64,000 nt of DNA from CAYFQB01 sp964345225 (lineage in GTDB: Bacteria > Nitrospirota > Thermodesulfovibrionia > Thermodesulfovibrionales > UBA6898). Under the pieces are notes generated by a model. That model saw nothing but the letters and a program-made list of their open reading frames with translations. It made no database searches and was not told the DNA's origin. The stretch is taken from contig CAYFQB010000011.1 of the NCBI GenBank assembly GCA_964345225.1, positions 1 to 64,000 of the forward strand, in the 5' to 3' direction. Within the stretch, counting starts at the first letter, position 1. Each line of letters starts with the position of its first letter. This document shows, one piece after another, positions 8,149 to 16,174 of this stretch. The position numbers were made by a program, and so were the translations under genes.

Positions 8149-9783
8149 ATGGATATGTGCAAGAAATTATCTGTACCGGTGTCAATAATATCAACCGTAT
8201 TTATTATATTCATGATCTCAGGAATAGAGGATACTTATCCTGTAGAGAATAAGAAGAAGGCAGATGAAAAAATCGAGAGCAGGATCATTATTGCACATGA
8301 AGAAATCTTTGGTAAGCTGGAACGTCCACAGGTAGTGTTTGATCATGGACGGCATTCTGAGGCTTTTAAGAAAGAAGGGTGCAAGACATGTCACCCTGAC
8401 AAGGATGATGGCGGTCTGGACTTTGAACATACTTTCAAGATGATTTCAGAAGATGAGACATCAGTAATGAATTCATATCATAAAAAATGTATTAACTGCC
8501 ATGCAGAAAGAAAGGCTGAAGAAAAGAAGGCAGGTCCTGTTACATGCGGTGATTGTCATGTAAAGGAGTCAGGGTCTTTGATTATTAAATTGCCCGCCTT
8601 TGAATTTGATTTCTTTCACCATGACAAGCATGGCAAGAAACTCGATGATGACTGCAGCCATTGCCATCATGTATATGACGATACAGATGAAGAACTGGTT
8701 TATGAAGAAGGAAACGAGCTATCCTGCTATTATTGTCACGATGATAAGAAAAAAAGAGGCCCTTCACTGGAAATCGAAACCGGTTTAACACTTGAAAAGG
8801 GCCTTACAATCAGGAAGATTTCACATCATCGTTGCCTGAACTGTCATTTGGAACGTATCAAACAGGACTTAGAGGCAGGGCCGCTTGAATGCTCAAAATG
8901 TCATTCAGGAAAGTACAGGACAGTTGATGAACTTTCAGATATCGTCAGACCTGACCTTGAACAGCCTGAAAAACCGATTATAAATATAGAAAATGCAAAG
9001 ATGAAGAGTGTCCTGTTTGATCACAAGTTTCATGAAGTGAACATCAAAAAGTGCAGGTCATGTCACCATGAAACATTAAATGCTTGCAAAGAGTGCCATG
9101 GTCTTGTAAGCAAATCCGAGGGAAGGGGGGTTAATCTCTCCGGTGCATATCATGATTCGTTATCCGTTGAGAGCTGTACAGGATGTCACAGAATAAAGCA
9201 GGCTGAAAGAGATTGTGCCGGCTGTCACCATCATCTGCCTGAAATGGATCAGCAGGCAGGCGGTCTGGGGAAGGAGACCTGTCGTACCTGCCACAGCGGC
9301 AAGACTGAAAATCAGGCTCGCGAAAAACATATTTCCACTGCTGAGTTAAACACCAGAGAATTTCCAAAAGAGGTAAAAATAAAAATCCTGGAAAAGGATT
9401 ATGATCCGGTTACCCTTCCTCATATAAAGATGATAAAGAAGCTGGTCAAGATCTCAAATGAGAGCAAAATGGCAGCCTATTTTCATAAAGACCTTCAGAC
9501 TATCTGTCAAGGGTGCCATCATTATAGACACCTTGAGGCTGAGGATAAAAAGAACAGTCCACCCTTCTGCAGAAACTGTCATACAATCTCATTTGACACA
9601 CAGAATCTGAACAGGCCGAGACTGCAGGCTTCATATCACCGCAGATGTATTGGTTGCCATGAGAATATGGGTCTAAAGCCCATGGGTTGTAAAGATTGTC
9701 ATAAAGAAAAAGCTCTTATCAAGGAAAATGTTTTTTTAAAAATAGAGAAAATTAAAACGGTTAAGTCAGACAGGAGGCCGTAA
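8149..9783 (+). CDS. hmcA: Sixteen-haem high-molecular-weight cytochrome c HmcA
   Basis: This is a periplasmic multihaem cytochrome. I count 16 CXXCH motifs in 544 residues (CKTCH, CINCH, CGDCH, CSHCH, CYYCH, CLNCH, CSKCH, CRSCH, CKECH, CTGCH, CAGCH, CRTCH, CQGCH, CRNCH, CIGCH, CKDCH), exactly the haem number of HmcA. An uncleaved or cleavable N-terminal signal (about residues 7-25) targets it to the periplasm, where it would receive electrons from type I cytochrome c3 or hydrogenase/formate dehydrogenase. It starts three bases after hmcF stops, and its stop overlaps the hmcD start (TAATG). The four-haem TmcA is absent from the window. Confidence 0.93.
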   Translation: MDMCKKLSVPVSIISTVFIIFMISGIEDTYPVENKKKADEKIESRIIIAHEEIFGKLERPQVVFDHGRHSEAFKKEGCKTCHPDKDDGGLDFEHTFKMISEDETSVMNSYHKKCINCHAERKAEEKKAGPVTCGDCHVKESGSLIIKLPAFEFDFFHHDKHGKKLDDDCSHCHHVYDDTDEELVYEEGNELSCYYCHDDKKKRGPSLEIETGLTLEKGLTIRKISHHRCLNCHLERIKQDLEAGPLECSKCHSGKYRTVDELSDIVRPDLEQPEKPIINIENAKMKSVLFDHKFHEVNIKKCRSCHHETLNACKECHGLVSKSEGRGVNLSGAYHDSLSVESCTGCHRIKQAERDCAGCHHHLPEMDQQAGGLGKETCRTCHSGKTENQAREKHISTAELNTREFPKEVKIKILEKDYDPVTLPHIKMIKKLVKISNESKMAAYFHKDLQTICQGCHHYRHLEAEDKKNSPPFCRNCHTISFDTQNLNRPRLQASYHRRCIGCHENMGLKPMGCKDCHKEKALIKENVFLKIEKIKTVKSDRRP

Positions 9784-9899
9784 TGTATATTTTTGATCAG
9801 ATCTTTAATACCGTAAAGGGGCATGAATACATAATTGCCGTATTATCTCTATTTATATTTATTTTTTTCTACAGATACCTTAGCAGGGAGAGAAAGTAG
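9783..9899 (+). CDS. hmcD: Small membrane subunit HmcD
   Basis: This is a 38-codon gene starting with the ATG that overlaps the hmcA stop (TAATG at 9781-9785) and ending with TAG at 9897-9899. The product has a short amphipathic N-terminus (MYIFDQIFNTVKGHEY), one hydrophobic helix (IIAVLSLFIFIFFYRY) and a basic C-terminus (LSRERK). Size, topology and position between hmcA and hmcB match HmcD, the roughly 47-residue single-span subunit of the Desulfovibrio Hmc operon. It is easily missed by length cut-offs. Confidence 0.8.
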   Translation: MYIFDQIFNTVKGHEYIIAVLSLFIFIFFYRYLSRERK

Positions 9900-9917
9900 C
9901 GGATCGGAGGCTTATAC

Positions 9918-10856
9918 ATGGGCATCAGCAGGAGGGAATTTCTTAAAAGGTCTGCAGCAATTGCAGGTGCTGCTGTTATAAGCAGTAAAGACGTATCAGC
10001 CAGTGAAAATTTTCCGGATATAAAGGAACGTTACGGCGTGCTTGTAGATACAACCCTCTGCACAGGATGCAGGAGATGCGAATGGGCATGCAATGAATGG
10101 AACAAAAACCCGAACAGGCCATTGAAGGACTTTGAGGATAAGTCTGTTTTCAGAGAAATAAGAAGAACAGATGCTAAAACTTTTACTGTGGTCAATAGCT
10201 ATGACACTTTAAAAGATTCAAAGCCCGTATATGTAAAGAAGCAATGCATGCATTGTGAGGATCCAGCCTGTCTTTCAGCGTGTTTCGTTAATGCATTTAA
10301 AAAGAACGCCAAAGGTGCGGTCTTATATAATCCTGAATTATGCATGGGGTGCCGTTACTGCATGATAGCCTGCCCGTTCAGCATACCGGCATACGAATAT
10401 GATGATCCTATTACCCCCAAGGTCAGAAAATGTACCTTCTGCTTTGACAGGAAAAGCGGGGAGGGAGACATGCCTGCATGTGTTGAAATATGTACCACTG
10501 AGGCACTCAGATTTGGTAAAAGGAGCAATTTGATTAATCTTGCACTTGAAAGGATAAATAAGAATCCACATAAGTATTTCAACCATATTTATGGAGAGCA
10601 TGAAGTAGGCGGAACAAGCTGGCTTTACCTTTCTTCGGTACCATTTGACAAGATCGGTTTCAGAACAGACCTTGGAAATAAACCAATTCCTGACTTGAGC
10701 AGGAGTTTTCTCTTTATGGCAAAGATGTTTGAAGTGGCAGCCGCATGGCCGCTTGTATTTGCTGCCTTTTATGCATTATCTAAAATTCGAAATAAGGGTG
10801 ACAATAAACAGACCAAAGATAATAATGATGGAGAAAGTTATGAACAAAAAACCTGA
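9918..10856 (+). CDS. hmcB: HmcB-type Tat-exported ferredoxin subunit with C-terminal anchor
   Basis: This is a periplasmic Fe-S subunit that links HmcA to the NrfD-like membrane subunit. The N-terminus has a twin-arginine signal (SRREFLKRSAAIAGAA). Four cysteine groups follow: CTGCRRCEWAC, CMHCEDPACLSAC, CMGCRYCMIAC and CTFCFDR...CVEIC, consistent with four [4Fe-4S] clusters as in the DmsB/HybA family. A hydrophobic segment near residues 270-290 (VAAAWPLVFAAFYAL) anchors it, as in HmcB/HybA. The Shine-Dalgarno is good (CGGAGG). It overlaps hmcC by 17 bases. Confidence 0.9.
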   Translation: MGISRREFLKRSAAIAGAAVISSKDVSASENFPDIKERYGVLVDTTLCTGCRRCEWACNEWNKNPNRPLKDFEDKSVFREIRRTDAKTFTVVNSYDTLKDSKPVYVKKQCMHCEDPACLSACFVNAFKKNAKGAVLYNPELCMGCRYCMIACPFSIPAYEYDDPITPKVRKCTFCFDRKSGEGDMPACVEICTTEALRFGKRSNLINLALERINKNPHKYFNHIYGEHEVGGTSWLYLSSVPFDKIGFRTDLGNKPIPDLSRSFLFMAKMFEVAAAWPLVFAAFYALSKIRNKGDNKQTKDNNDGESYEQKT

Positions 10857-12057
10857 TTCAGTATTCTCCCGGATCCAAAATAAGTTATTTATGGGCATGA
10901 CTTTCAGGGAATATCTGAAGAGCAGTCTTACCCTTTCCAATGGAATCGCTGCACTTATCCTGCTCATTTCGGTTCCAGTGATGGTGCACCGATTCGTATA
11001 TGGCCTTGCCGCTTCCACTAACCTTTCAGATATAAACCCCTGGGGTATCTGGATAGGTGTTGATGTAATGAGTGGTATTGCTTTAGCTGCAGGTGGTCTT
11101 GTAATAGGAACAGCATATCATCTCTTTGGTATGAAAGAATATAATCACTTAGTCAGGCCGGCCATACTTACAAGCCTAATAGGATATATGTTCGCTGTAT
11201 TCGCACTGCTTTTTGACCTGGGCCGCTACTATCGCCTTCCTTATCCTCTGGTAGTTTCTGCCGGTCTGTCATCCATTATGTTTATGATAGTATGGCATTT
11301 TACCCTGTATATTTTAATCCTTTTGGTTGAATGGAGCCCTGCGCTATTCGAGTGGCTAAACCTTAAAAAACTCCGTGAAATTTTTAATAAACTGGCTGTA
11401 TGGGCAACTGTTTTCGGGGTAATCATAGCAGGTGGTCATCAGTCCGCACTGGGAGCCTTATATGTAATTACACCAGGCAAGCTACATCCACTCTGGTATT
11501 CTGAACTCCTGCCGGTATTCTTTCTCGTATCGGCTATTTTTGCAGGGATTTCGATGGTAATATTTGAAAGTTCACTTACCCATCGTGTTTTCAAAAAACA
11601 GGTTGAACATTTTAACAACGATAAATTTGACAGGCTGACGATAGGTCTCGGAAAAGCTGCATCAGCTGCGCTATTAACTTATTTTTTTCTGAAAGTACTT
11701 GGAATCACGCATTCTCATACCTGGGGACTTCTTAATACTCCATATGGATACTGGTTTTTAGTGGAGATTTTGGGTTTTGTCATTCTTCCGGTATTTCTGT
11801 TCACCTACGGCGTGAGAAACAGGAGCGTTAAGGTTGTAAGATGGACGGCACTGCTGACGGTAATTGGTGTCATTCTAAACCGTGTAAATACATCTATAAT
11901 TGCTTTTAACTGGAATGCCGCAGAGAGATACTATCCACAATGGACAGAAATTGTTATAACTATCGGTATAACAACCATGGGAGTCATTGTATTCCGCTGG
12001 ATTGTAAACAGGATGGCAATTCTGTATGATCATCCTGCTTATGAATCAACACATTGA
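10840..12057 (+). CDS. hmcC: HmcC, NrfD/PsrC-family quinone-interacting membrane subunit
   Basis: This polytopic membrane protein of the NrfD family (about ten hydrophobic segments in 405 aa) exchanges electrons between the HmcB Fe-S subunit and the quinone pool. The segment PWGIWIGVDVMSGIALAAGG is typical of the HmcC/HybB branch, as are AGGHQSALGALYV and an N-x-W-containing C-terminus. I place the start at the ATG at 10840 (MNKKPDSVF) because GGAG lies six bases upstream. Longer in-frame starts would overlap hmcB extensively. It is the last gene of the cluster; a short stem (CCCTA/TAGGG, about 12097-12109) follows. Confidence 0.9.
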   Translation: MNKKPDSVFSRIQNKLFMGMTFREYLKSSLTLSNGIAALILLISVPVMVHRFVYGLAASTNLSDINPWGIWIGVDVMSGIALAAGGLVIGTAYHLFGMKEYNHLVRPAILTSLIGYMFAVFALLFDLGRYYRLPYPLVVSAGLSSIMFMIVWHFTLYILILLVEWSPALFEWLNLKKLREIFNKLAVWATVFGVIIAGGHQSALGALYVITPGKLHPLWYSELLPVFFLVSAIFAGISMVIFESSLTHRVFKKQVEHFNNDKFDRLTIGLGKAASAALLTYFFLKVLGITHSHTWGLLNTPYGYWFLVEILGFVILPVFLFTYGVRNRSVKVVRWTALLTVIGVILNRVNTSIIAFNWNAAERYYPQWTEIVITIGITTMGVIVFRWIVNRMAILYDHPAYESTH

Positions 12058-12114
12058 TTAATTCGAGATGTATATACTGAATTCTCCTGCTTATCCCCTA
12101 TTATAGGGCCGGGA

Positions 12115-12213
12115 TTACAAAATGATTTTATATAATATAAGTATCCAGAATCCCATAAGACCTAAATAGCTGAAACACGTAAATACTAATACTCTGCTTA
12201 ATTTGTCAAACAT
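12115..12213 (-). CDS. Possible 32-aa small membrane protein
   Basis: This short minus-strand ORF has a strong ribosome binding site (AAGGGGG, five bases before the ATG at 12213). The predicted peptide begins MFDKLSRVLVF, continues with one hydrophobic span rich in F, L, I, G and W, and ends YKIIL. It converges with hmcC. No family is recognised. The Shine-Dalgarno spacing and a coherent transmembrane span are the only support. The rest of the 12058-12442 spacer shows only an AT-rich stretch and half of a family-3 repeat. Confidence 0.4.
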   Translation of the reverse strand: MFDKLSRVLVFTCFSYLGLMGFWILILYKIIL

Positions 12214-12412
12214 TTAAACCCCCTTAATAAAGTATTCCCCTGCCTTGTAAATAGCACTGTTAAATATTGTTTTAACATTTATTTTTTTAATAAATAAATT
12301 TATCAGGACATTTAATTTTCATTTCCATTTTGGTATGAATGGGGCATTTCTAAATTGGATTGAAAATGGCAGTTAGAAATCCTGGATTCAGGATTTCTTT
12401 AACTTTCTAATT

Positions 12413-12466
12413 TATTCCGCGACACTTAGAAAACAACGGGCTTTAGTCCTGGTGAGCTTCATTTAA
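12413..12466 (+). repeat. Half copy of IS605-end-like repeat (family 3)
   Basis: TATTCCGCGACACTTAGAAA at the left, followed by the hairpin core GGGCTTTAGTCCTGG and TGAGCTTCATT, matches one half of the double-hairpin repeats at 40750-40853 and 52187-52290. It overlaps the 3' end of the decayed histidine kinase on the opposite strand and supplies that gene's last codons (NEAHQD) and stop. Confidence 0.6.
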
Positions 12467-13998
12467 AGGAATAAATATGTTGAATTTCGTGCCGTTTCTT
12501 GATTCTGATTCTATGTCATTATAATCATTAAGCTGTTTAATTATTCCGTAAATTATTGAGAGACCCAAACCTGTCCCTTTTCCAACCTCTTTTGTAGTAA
12601 AAAACGGCTCGAACACTTTTTCTTTTATTTGATGGTCGACTCCTATTCCTGTATCTGAGACACTCAGGAGAGCATATTTACCGGGAAGAACACTGAAACC
12701 ATATTTACTTATAAATTCTTTTTTTATGTCTAACACATTGGTTTCTAAAATCAGCTTTCCTCCATCTGGCATTGAATCCTTTGAATTGTTCACAAGGTTC
12801 ATCAGGACCTGCTCTATCAGAACTTCGTCTGCAATTATGACTGGATTTTCATTAGTTAAATATATATTTAATTCTATTTGATCTCCAAGATAACCAGATA
12901 AAAAGCTTTCATAATTTATTATGAGCATATTCAAGTCTATAGGGCTCAGATCTATAGACTGCTTCTTGCTGAATATATGAAGATTTTTAATAAGCATCTT
13001 CGCCTTTTTTATTGATGTAAATATCTGATCGATATAATTTAATAAAAAGCTGTCTTCCGACAAATTTTTCTGTAATATGAATGTGCACCATTTTATGGTA
13101 GACAGTATATTACTGAAATCGTGTGCTATGCCACCTGCGAGAAGGCCAATAGCTTCCATCTTTTGTGACTGACTTAATCGCTCATTTAATTTTTCGAGTT
13201 CATTTTTTCGATATACCACAATTTTCTCAAGATGTTCTCGGTATTTCTTTAATTCTTGTTCTGCCAGCTTTTGCTGTGTTATATCTACAATACTGCCAAC
13301 AATTTCAACAGGTTTACCGTTGGCATCATAGACAAGCCTGAGTTCATCATGTATCCATATATATGTTCCGTATATATGTTCCGTCTTTATTTCTCCATCG
13401 GTATTCATGTATATGATATCCGCGTTCAAATAAAATCGATAATTCTTTGAAGATATGGTTAACTTCATCAGGATGAATATTTCGGGCCCAGAAATCCGGG
13501 TCTTTTGTAAATTCCTGTGAACCATAGCCGGTTATCCTTTCAATGTTTTCACTGATAAATGTAGCACCGTATGGAGGTTCGGCAGTACAGCTGTATATTA
13601 TAGAGGCACTTTCGGAAAGCAGATGCTCGATCTTTGATTTTATACCTATCAGTTCTTGCTCTGCCTTTTTACGATCGGTGATGTCATCTACAGTTTCAAT
13701 TACGTATTTAATTGCACCCATATCGTCTTTAACAGGCGTAGCAATTACATACTATATTCTTCCATCAGCACAAACGCCGGTTTCCGAAGAATTAGGCTCT
13801 CCTGTTTTAAATGATTTGATAACAGGACAGTATTCGCATATCTGAGTCTTAGGGGGTAGATAGAAGGACTGACTTATAATGCTGAATATTCGATTTCTCC
13901 AATTTCTTAACCCTATTGCGAAATTCGTTCAGATCATTGGATAGCTGTTTTTTGACCTTATCCCATCTTTCCCATAAAAAGAGAAGATTTATAATCAT
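12443..13998 (-). pseudogene. Decayed PAS-PAS sensor histidine kinase
   Basis: The remains of one multidomain kinase are spread over two frames. An N-terminal coiled coil (from ATG 13998, MIINLLFLWERWDKV) leads to a frame change near 13860. A PAS domain starting ICEYCPVIKSF is cut by an in-frame TAG (13752-13754). A second PAS domain (ISENIERITGYG) is interrupted by an exact 13-base tandem duplication (13358-13370 and 13371-13383). Removing one duplicate restores the continuous reading DGTYIWIHDELRLVYD. The C-terminal HisKA/HATPase part is intact: GGIAHDFSNIL with the phospho-acceptor His, NLVNNSKDS, DTGIGV and GKGTGLGLSI. No response regulator is adjacent. At least three lesions argue for a pseudogene, although the C-terminal 360-codon ORF could still be expressed. 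Confidence 0.82.
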
Positions 13999-14133
13999 AA
14001 TATTATATTTAAAATCTATGCAATGCTTATTATTCTTTAGGTGTATAGAAAAGTAAGTGCCTGTATTTCTGAATATAATCTTTTATGCGTGATTAACTAG
14101 ATTTTTCACAAAAAGTATTACCAAATATTTATT

Positions 14134-14283
14134 TACCCTGTGAGAAAGCCCTGTTGCTTGCCCCGTAAGGGAGCAGAGGTCATTCGGGGCTTGCAGCGGG
14201 GATAAAATAAATTCTTTTTTGCGGACACGGGATTTACCCCGTTTAGAAAGTGTTGTTATTTTCTTCTAACAGGGTTTATTAAC
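14134..14283. repeat. Family-1 repeat units downstream of a small hypothetical gene
   Basis: A long unit (14134-14205) contains CCCCGTAAGGGAGCAGAGGT and CATTCGGGGC. This is the reverse complement of the internal motif seen at 6038-6070 and 50771-50800. It is followed by a short unit at 14229-14283 with arms TTTACCCCGTTTAGAAAG and CTTCTAACAGGGTTTA. The second unit provides the stop codon and the last few codons of the minus-strand 68-aa ORF. Confidence 0.7.
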
Positions 14284-14472
14284 ATGCAGAAAGTTAAGAA
14301 GCCTGAGCCTGTTTAAATTGCTGATTCCAGCTATATCGGCACATATATAGAACTCTTCTCCCCTGAAGAAATCCAGGCTTCCCTGGCTATAAACCGGGTT
14401 CCATAAATCATCTATTGCCTGCATAATAATAGCCTCTGCAAGTGTCCTTACTGAAGATTTAATTTTTGGCAT
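14266..14472 (-). CDS. Small hypothetical protein
   Basis: This 68-aa ORF (MPKIKSSVRTLAEAIIMQAI...) has a predicted helical N-terminus and a middle segment with SLDFFRGEEFYICADIAGIS. I do not recognise a defined domain. Its final residues (NKPC) and TAG stop are encoded by a family-1 repeat, so the original C-terminus may have been longer or different. No convincing Shine-Dalgarno is present (AAAAATTAATG context). The upstream spacer 14473-14788 is AT-rich and holds a degenerate repeat copy at about 14625-14665 (CTCCGTTAGAAAGTG...CTATTGGGGTTTG) and nothing else I can support. Confidence 0.45.
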   Translation of the reverse strand: MPKIKSSVRTLAEAIIMQAIDDLWNPVYSQGSLDFFRGEEFYICADIAGISNLNRLRLLNFLHVNKPC

Positions 14473-14788
14473 TAATTTTTGAAAAATGAATCGGGAAATT
14501 TTGTATGCTTTTTTATATTTTAATGACAGTTGATTTTATTAAAGTTTAATTGAATAATCAAGTGAATATTAATTTGTCATTATCTATTAAGAGATTGAAA
14601 ATTATGATAAGTTTTTCATTTGCTCCGTTAGAAAGTGCTGATATTTTCATCTATTGGGGTTTGCTGTTTTGGATTATTTTGGCTTGATTTTCATTGTATT
14701 ACTTAGTATCATTTTAAAATTTATTTAAGAAAATTAAATAAGTAATTCAGATGGCTTAAAGTGATACTTTAAAAATAGACTGAATAAA

Positions 14789-14974
14789 ATGCTGACAGAA
14801 AAAAGCATATCGTTTGGACACTATCTTCTTGATAATGGTTTAATAACCTTTAAAGATATTATCGAGGCCAGAATTCTGCAGATGACTCAAAACAGTAAGC
14901 TTGTAGAACTGGCAATAGAAAATGGGTTGATTACCATACAGAAAAAAGACAGGATACTTGCGCTGAATTTATAA
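14789..14974 (+). CDS. Small hypothetical protein resembling a GspE/PilB N-terminal fragment
   Basis: This 61-aa ORF has the pattern FGHYLLDNGLITFKDIIEAR...LVELAIENGLIT. It resembles the helical 'LGxxLvexGlIt' units found at the N-terminus of type II/IV secretion ATPases and in some chemotaxis-associated proteins. It is much shorter than those proteins and could be a stand-alone regulator or a remnant. No strong Shine-Dalgarno is present. Assignment is by pattern only. Confidence 0.4.
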   Translation: MLTEKSISFGHYLLDNGLITFKDIIEARILQMTQNSKLVELAIENGLITIQKKDRILALNL

Positions 14975-15037
14975 ATTTATAATAAACAAGTTATCTTAAA
15001 TCTTTCCTGATTTATTTTATCCAGTTAGAAATTATTG

Positions 15038-15216
15038 TTAACCCGAAAAATGCAGACATTGCTCAAAAATTTATTTAACTCGATGATTATGAAATTATCC
15101 TTAATTGTTGTTTTAATGAAAATATACCATTTCGAATATGGTAGAGGTACGTTAAGGTATCGAAAAATTAATTTTTTCGCAACACCTGCATTTTCCTAAG
15201 TGCATTTTTGGGTTAA
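15038..15216. repeat. Inverted-repeat-bounded non-coding segment
   Basis: The left arm TTAACCCGAAAAATGCA (15038-15054) and right arm TGCATTTTTGGGTTAA (15201-15216) are inverted copies differing by one base insertion. They bound about 179 bases with no ORF. An internal small palindrome TACCATTTCGAATATGGTA lies near 15126. The remaining 14975-15306 spacer shows a Shine-Dalgarno for the next gene and nothing else clear. Confidence 0.5.
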
Positions 15217-15306
15217 TCTATTCTGATATAAGCGGTTAATTGATAGCGGGATAGTTATATTCGTGATATCATAAAATTAAAACAAATAAAAAGGGGGATA
15301 AATTCC

Positions 15307-15780
15307 ATGAAAAAGATTATTTCAATGGCACTCGTGCTTACGCTCATTTTTGCGTTTGCAGGTGTTGTATTAGCTGGTGAGGAGCTAAAGAAGGTAAAGG
15401 GAAAGATCATTAGCGTGGATTCGGATAAGAATACTGTAACGATCAAGGATGAAAAAGGCAAAGAGACAGAAGTTTATTATGATCCGGATGCTGAGTATGC
15501 GCTCTCAGGTGCTGTCGGAGAAGATATTGAATGTGATTATATAAGCGAGGCCGACAAGAATGTTGCAAAAAACTTGGTACTGAAGGTAAAGGGTGAAATC
15601 GTCAGAAAGGATTCTGATAAGAATACTGTAACGATCAAGGATGAAAAAGGTAAAGAGACAGAAGTTGTATTTGACCCGGATGCGCCGTATATGATAGAGG
15701 ATGTTGGAGAAGAAGTTGAATGTGATTTTGAAATAGATGGCAGTAAGAAAGTTCTCAAAAACATAAAAAAGATTGAGTAA
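15307..15780 (+). CDS. Secreted protein with two tandem OB-like repeats
   Basis: This 157-aa hypothetical protein has a clear signal peptide (MKKIISMALVLTLIFAFAGV, cleavage near LAGEE). The mature part consists of two repeats of about 55-60 residues (about 27-90 and 91-155). Both contain VKG-I-DSDKNTVTIKDEKGKETEV followed by DPDA and an acidic region. The shared core is identical over about 18 residues, and the DNA is nearly identical (GATAAGAATACTGTAACGAT in both), so the duplication is recent. Function is unknown; the acidic DPDA and DSDKN segments could bind cations. A strong AAGGGGGA Shine-Dalgarno and a strong terminator at 15847 make this a monocistronic unit. Confidence 0.75.
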   Translation: MKKIISMALVLTLIFAFAGVVLAGEELKKVKGKIISVDSDKNTVTIKDEKGKETEVYYDPDAEYALSGAVGEDIECDYISEADKNVAKNLVLKVKGEIVRKDSDKNTVTIKDEKGKETEVVFDPDAPYMIEDVGEEVECDFEIDGSKKVLKNIKKIE

Positions 15781-15846
15781 TCAAGTTAGAAATCATAAAT
15801 TTTTCTAATAGAATAAAACCTTTAGAAAAGGATGATGGAAAGGAAA

Positions 15847-15876
15847 GCCCTGATGATTTTTCATCAGGGCTTTTTT
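15847..15876 (+). terminator. Rho-independent terminator
   Basis: A ten-base perfect stem GCCCTGATGA / TCATCAGGGC (15847-15870) with a TTTT loop is followed by a run of six T. It ends transcription of the secreted repeat protein gene. Confidence 0.9.
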
Positions 15877-15925
15877 GAAGTCTAAACCTTTATCTGACTA
15901 CATTACACAAGGATTTATCTGTAAC

Positions 15926-16048
15926 TTTTACCCCGTAAAAGTAAAGCCTTCGATAAAATCGGAGGTTAAAAATATGCCTGCCGGCAGGCAGGTTGCAGTC
16001 GGTGGTCTAAAGACACAGACATGCAACACCTTATTTAACGGGGTTTAC
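15926..16048. repeat. Long family-1 repeat unit
   Basis: It begins TTTTACCCCGTAAAAG and ends TTATTTAACGGGGTTTA. It contains a perfect palindrome CCTGCCGGCAGG (about 15975) also hinted at in the copy at 50765-50848 (GCCTGCCTGACGGCAGACAG). It lies between the terminator at 15847 and rpsO. Confidence 0.6.
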
Positions 16049-16174
16049 CAAAATATATATATGGCAAAAGCTCTTAGCTTGCGTTAATAAAGCCAACCGG
16101 TTAACTTTACAGAATTAGACGGCATGTGCTAATCTTAATTTAATCCAAATTTAAGATTGACAGGTGGTGATGGA

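Noticed and set aside
8149..9783. Tetrahaem TmcA or octahaem cytochrome
   Set aside because: Sixteen CXXCH motifs are present, which fits HmcA and not the smaller cytochromes.
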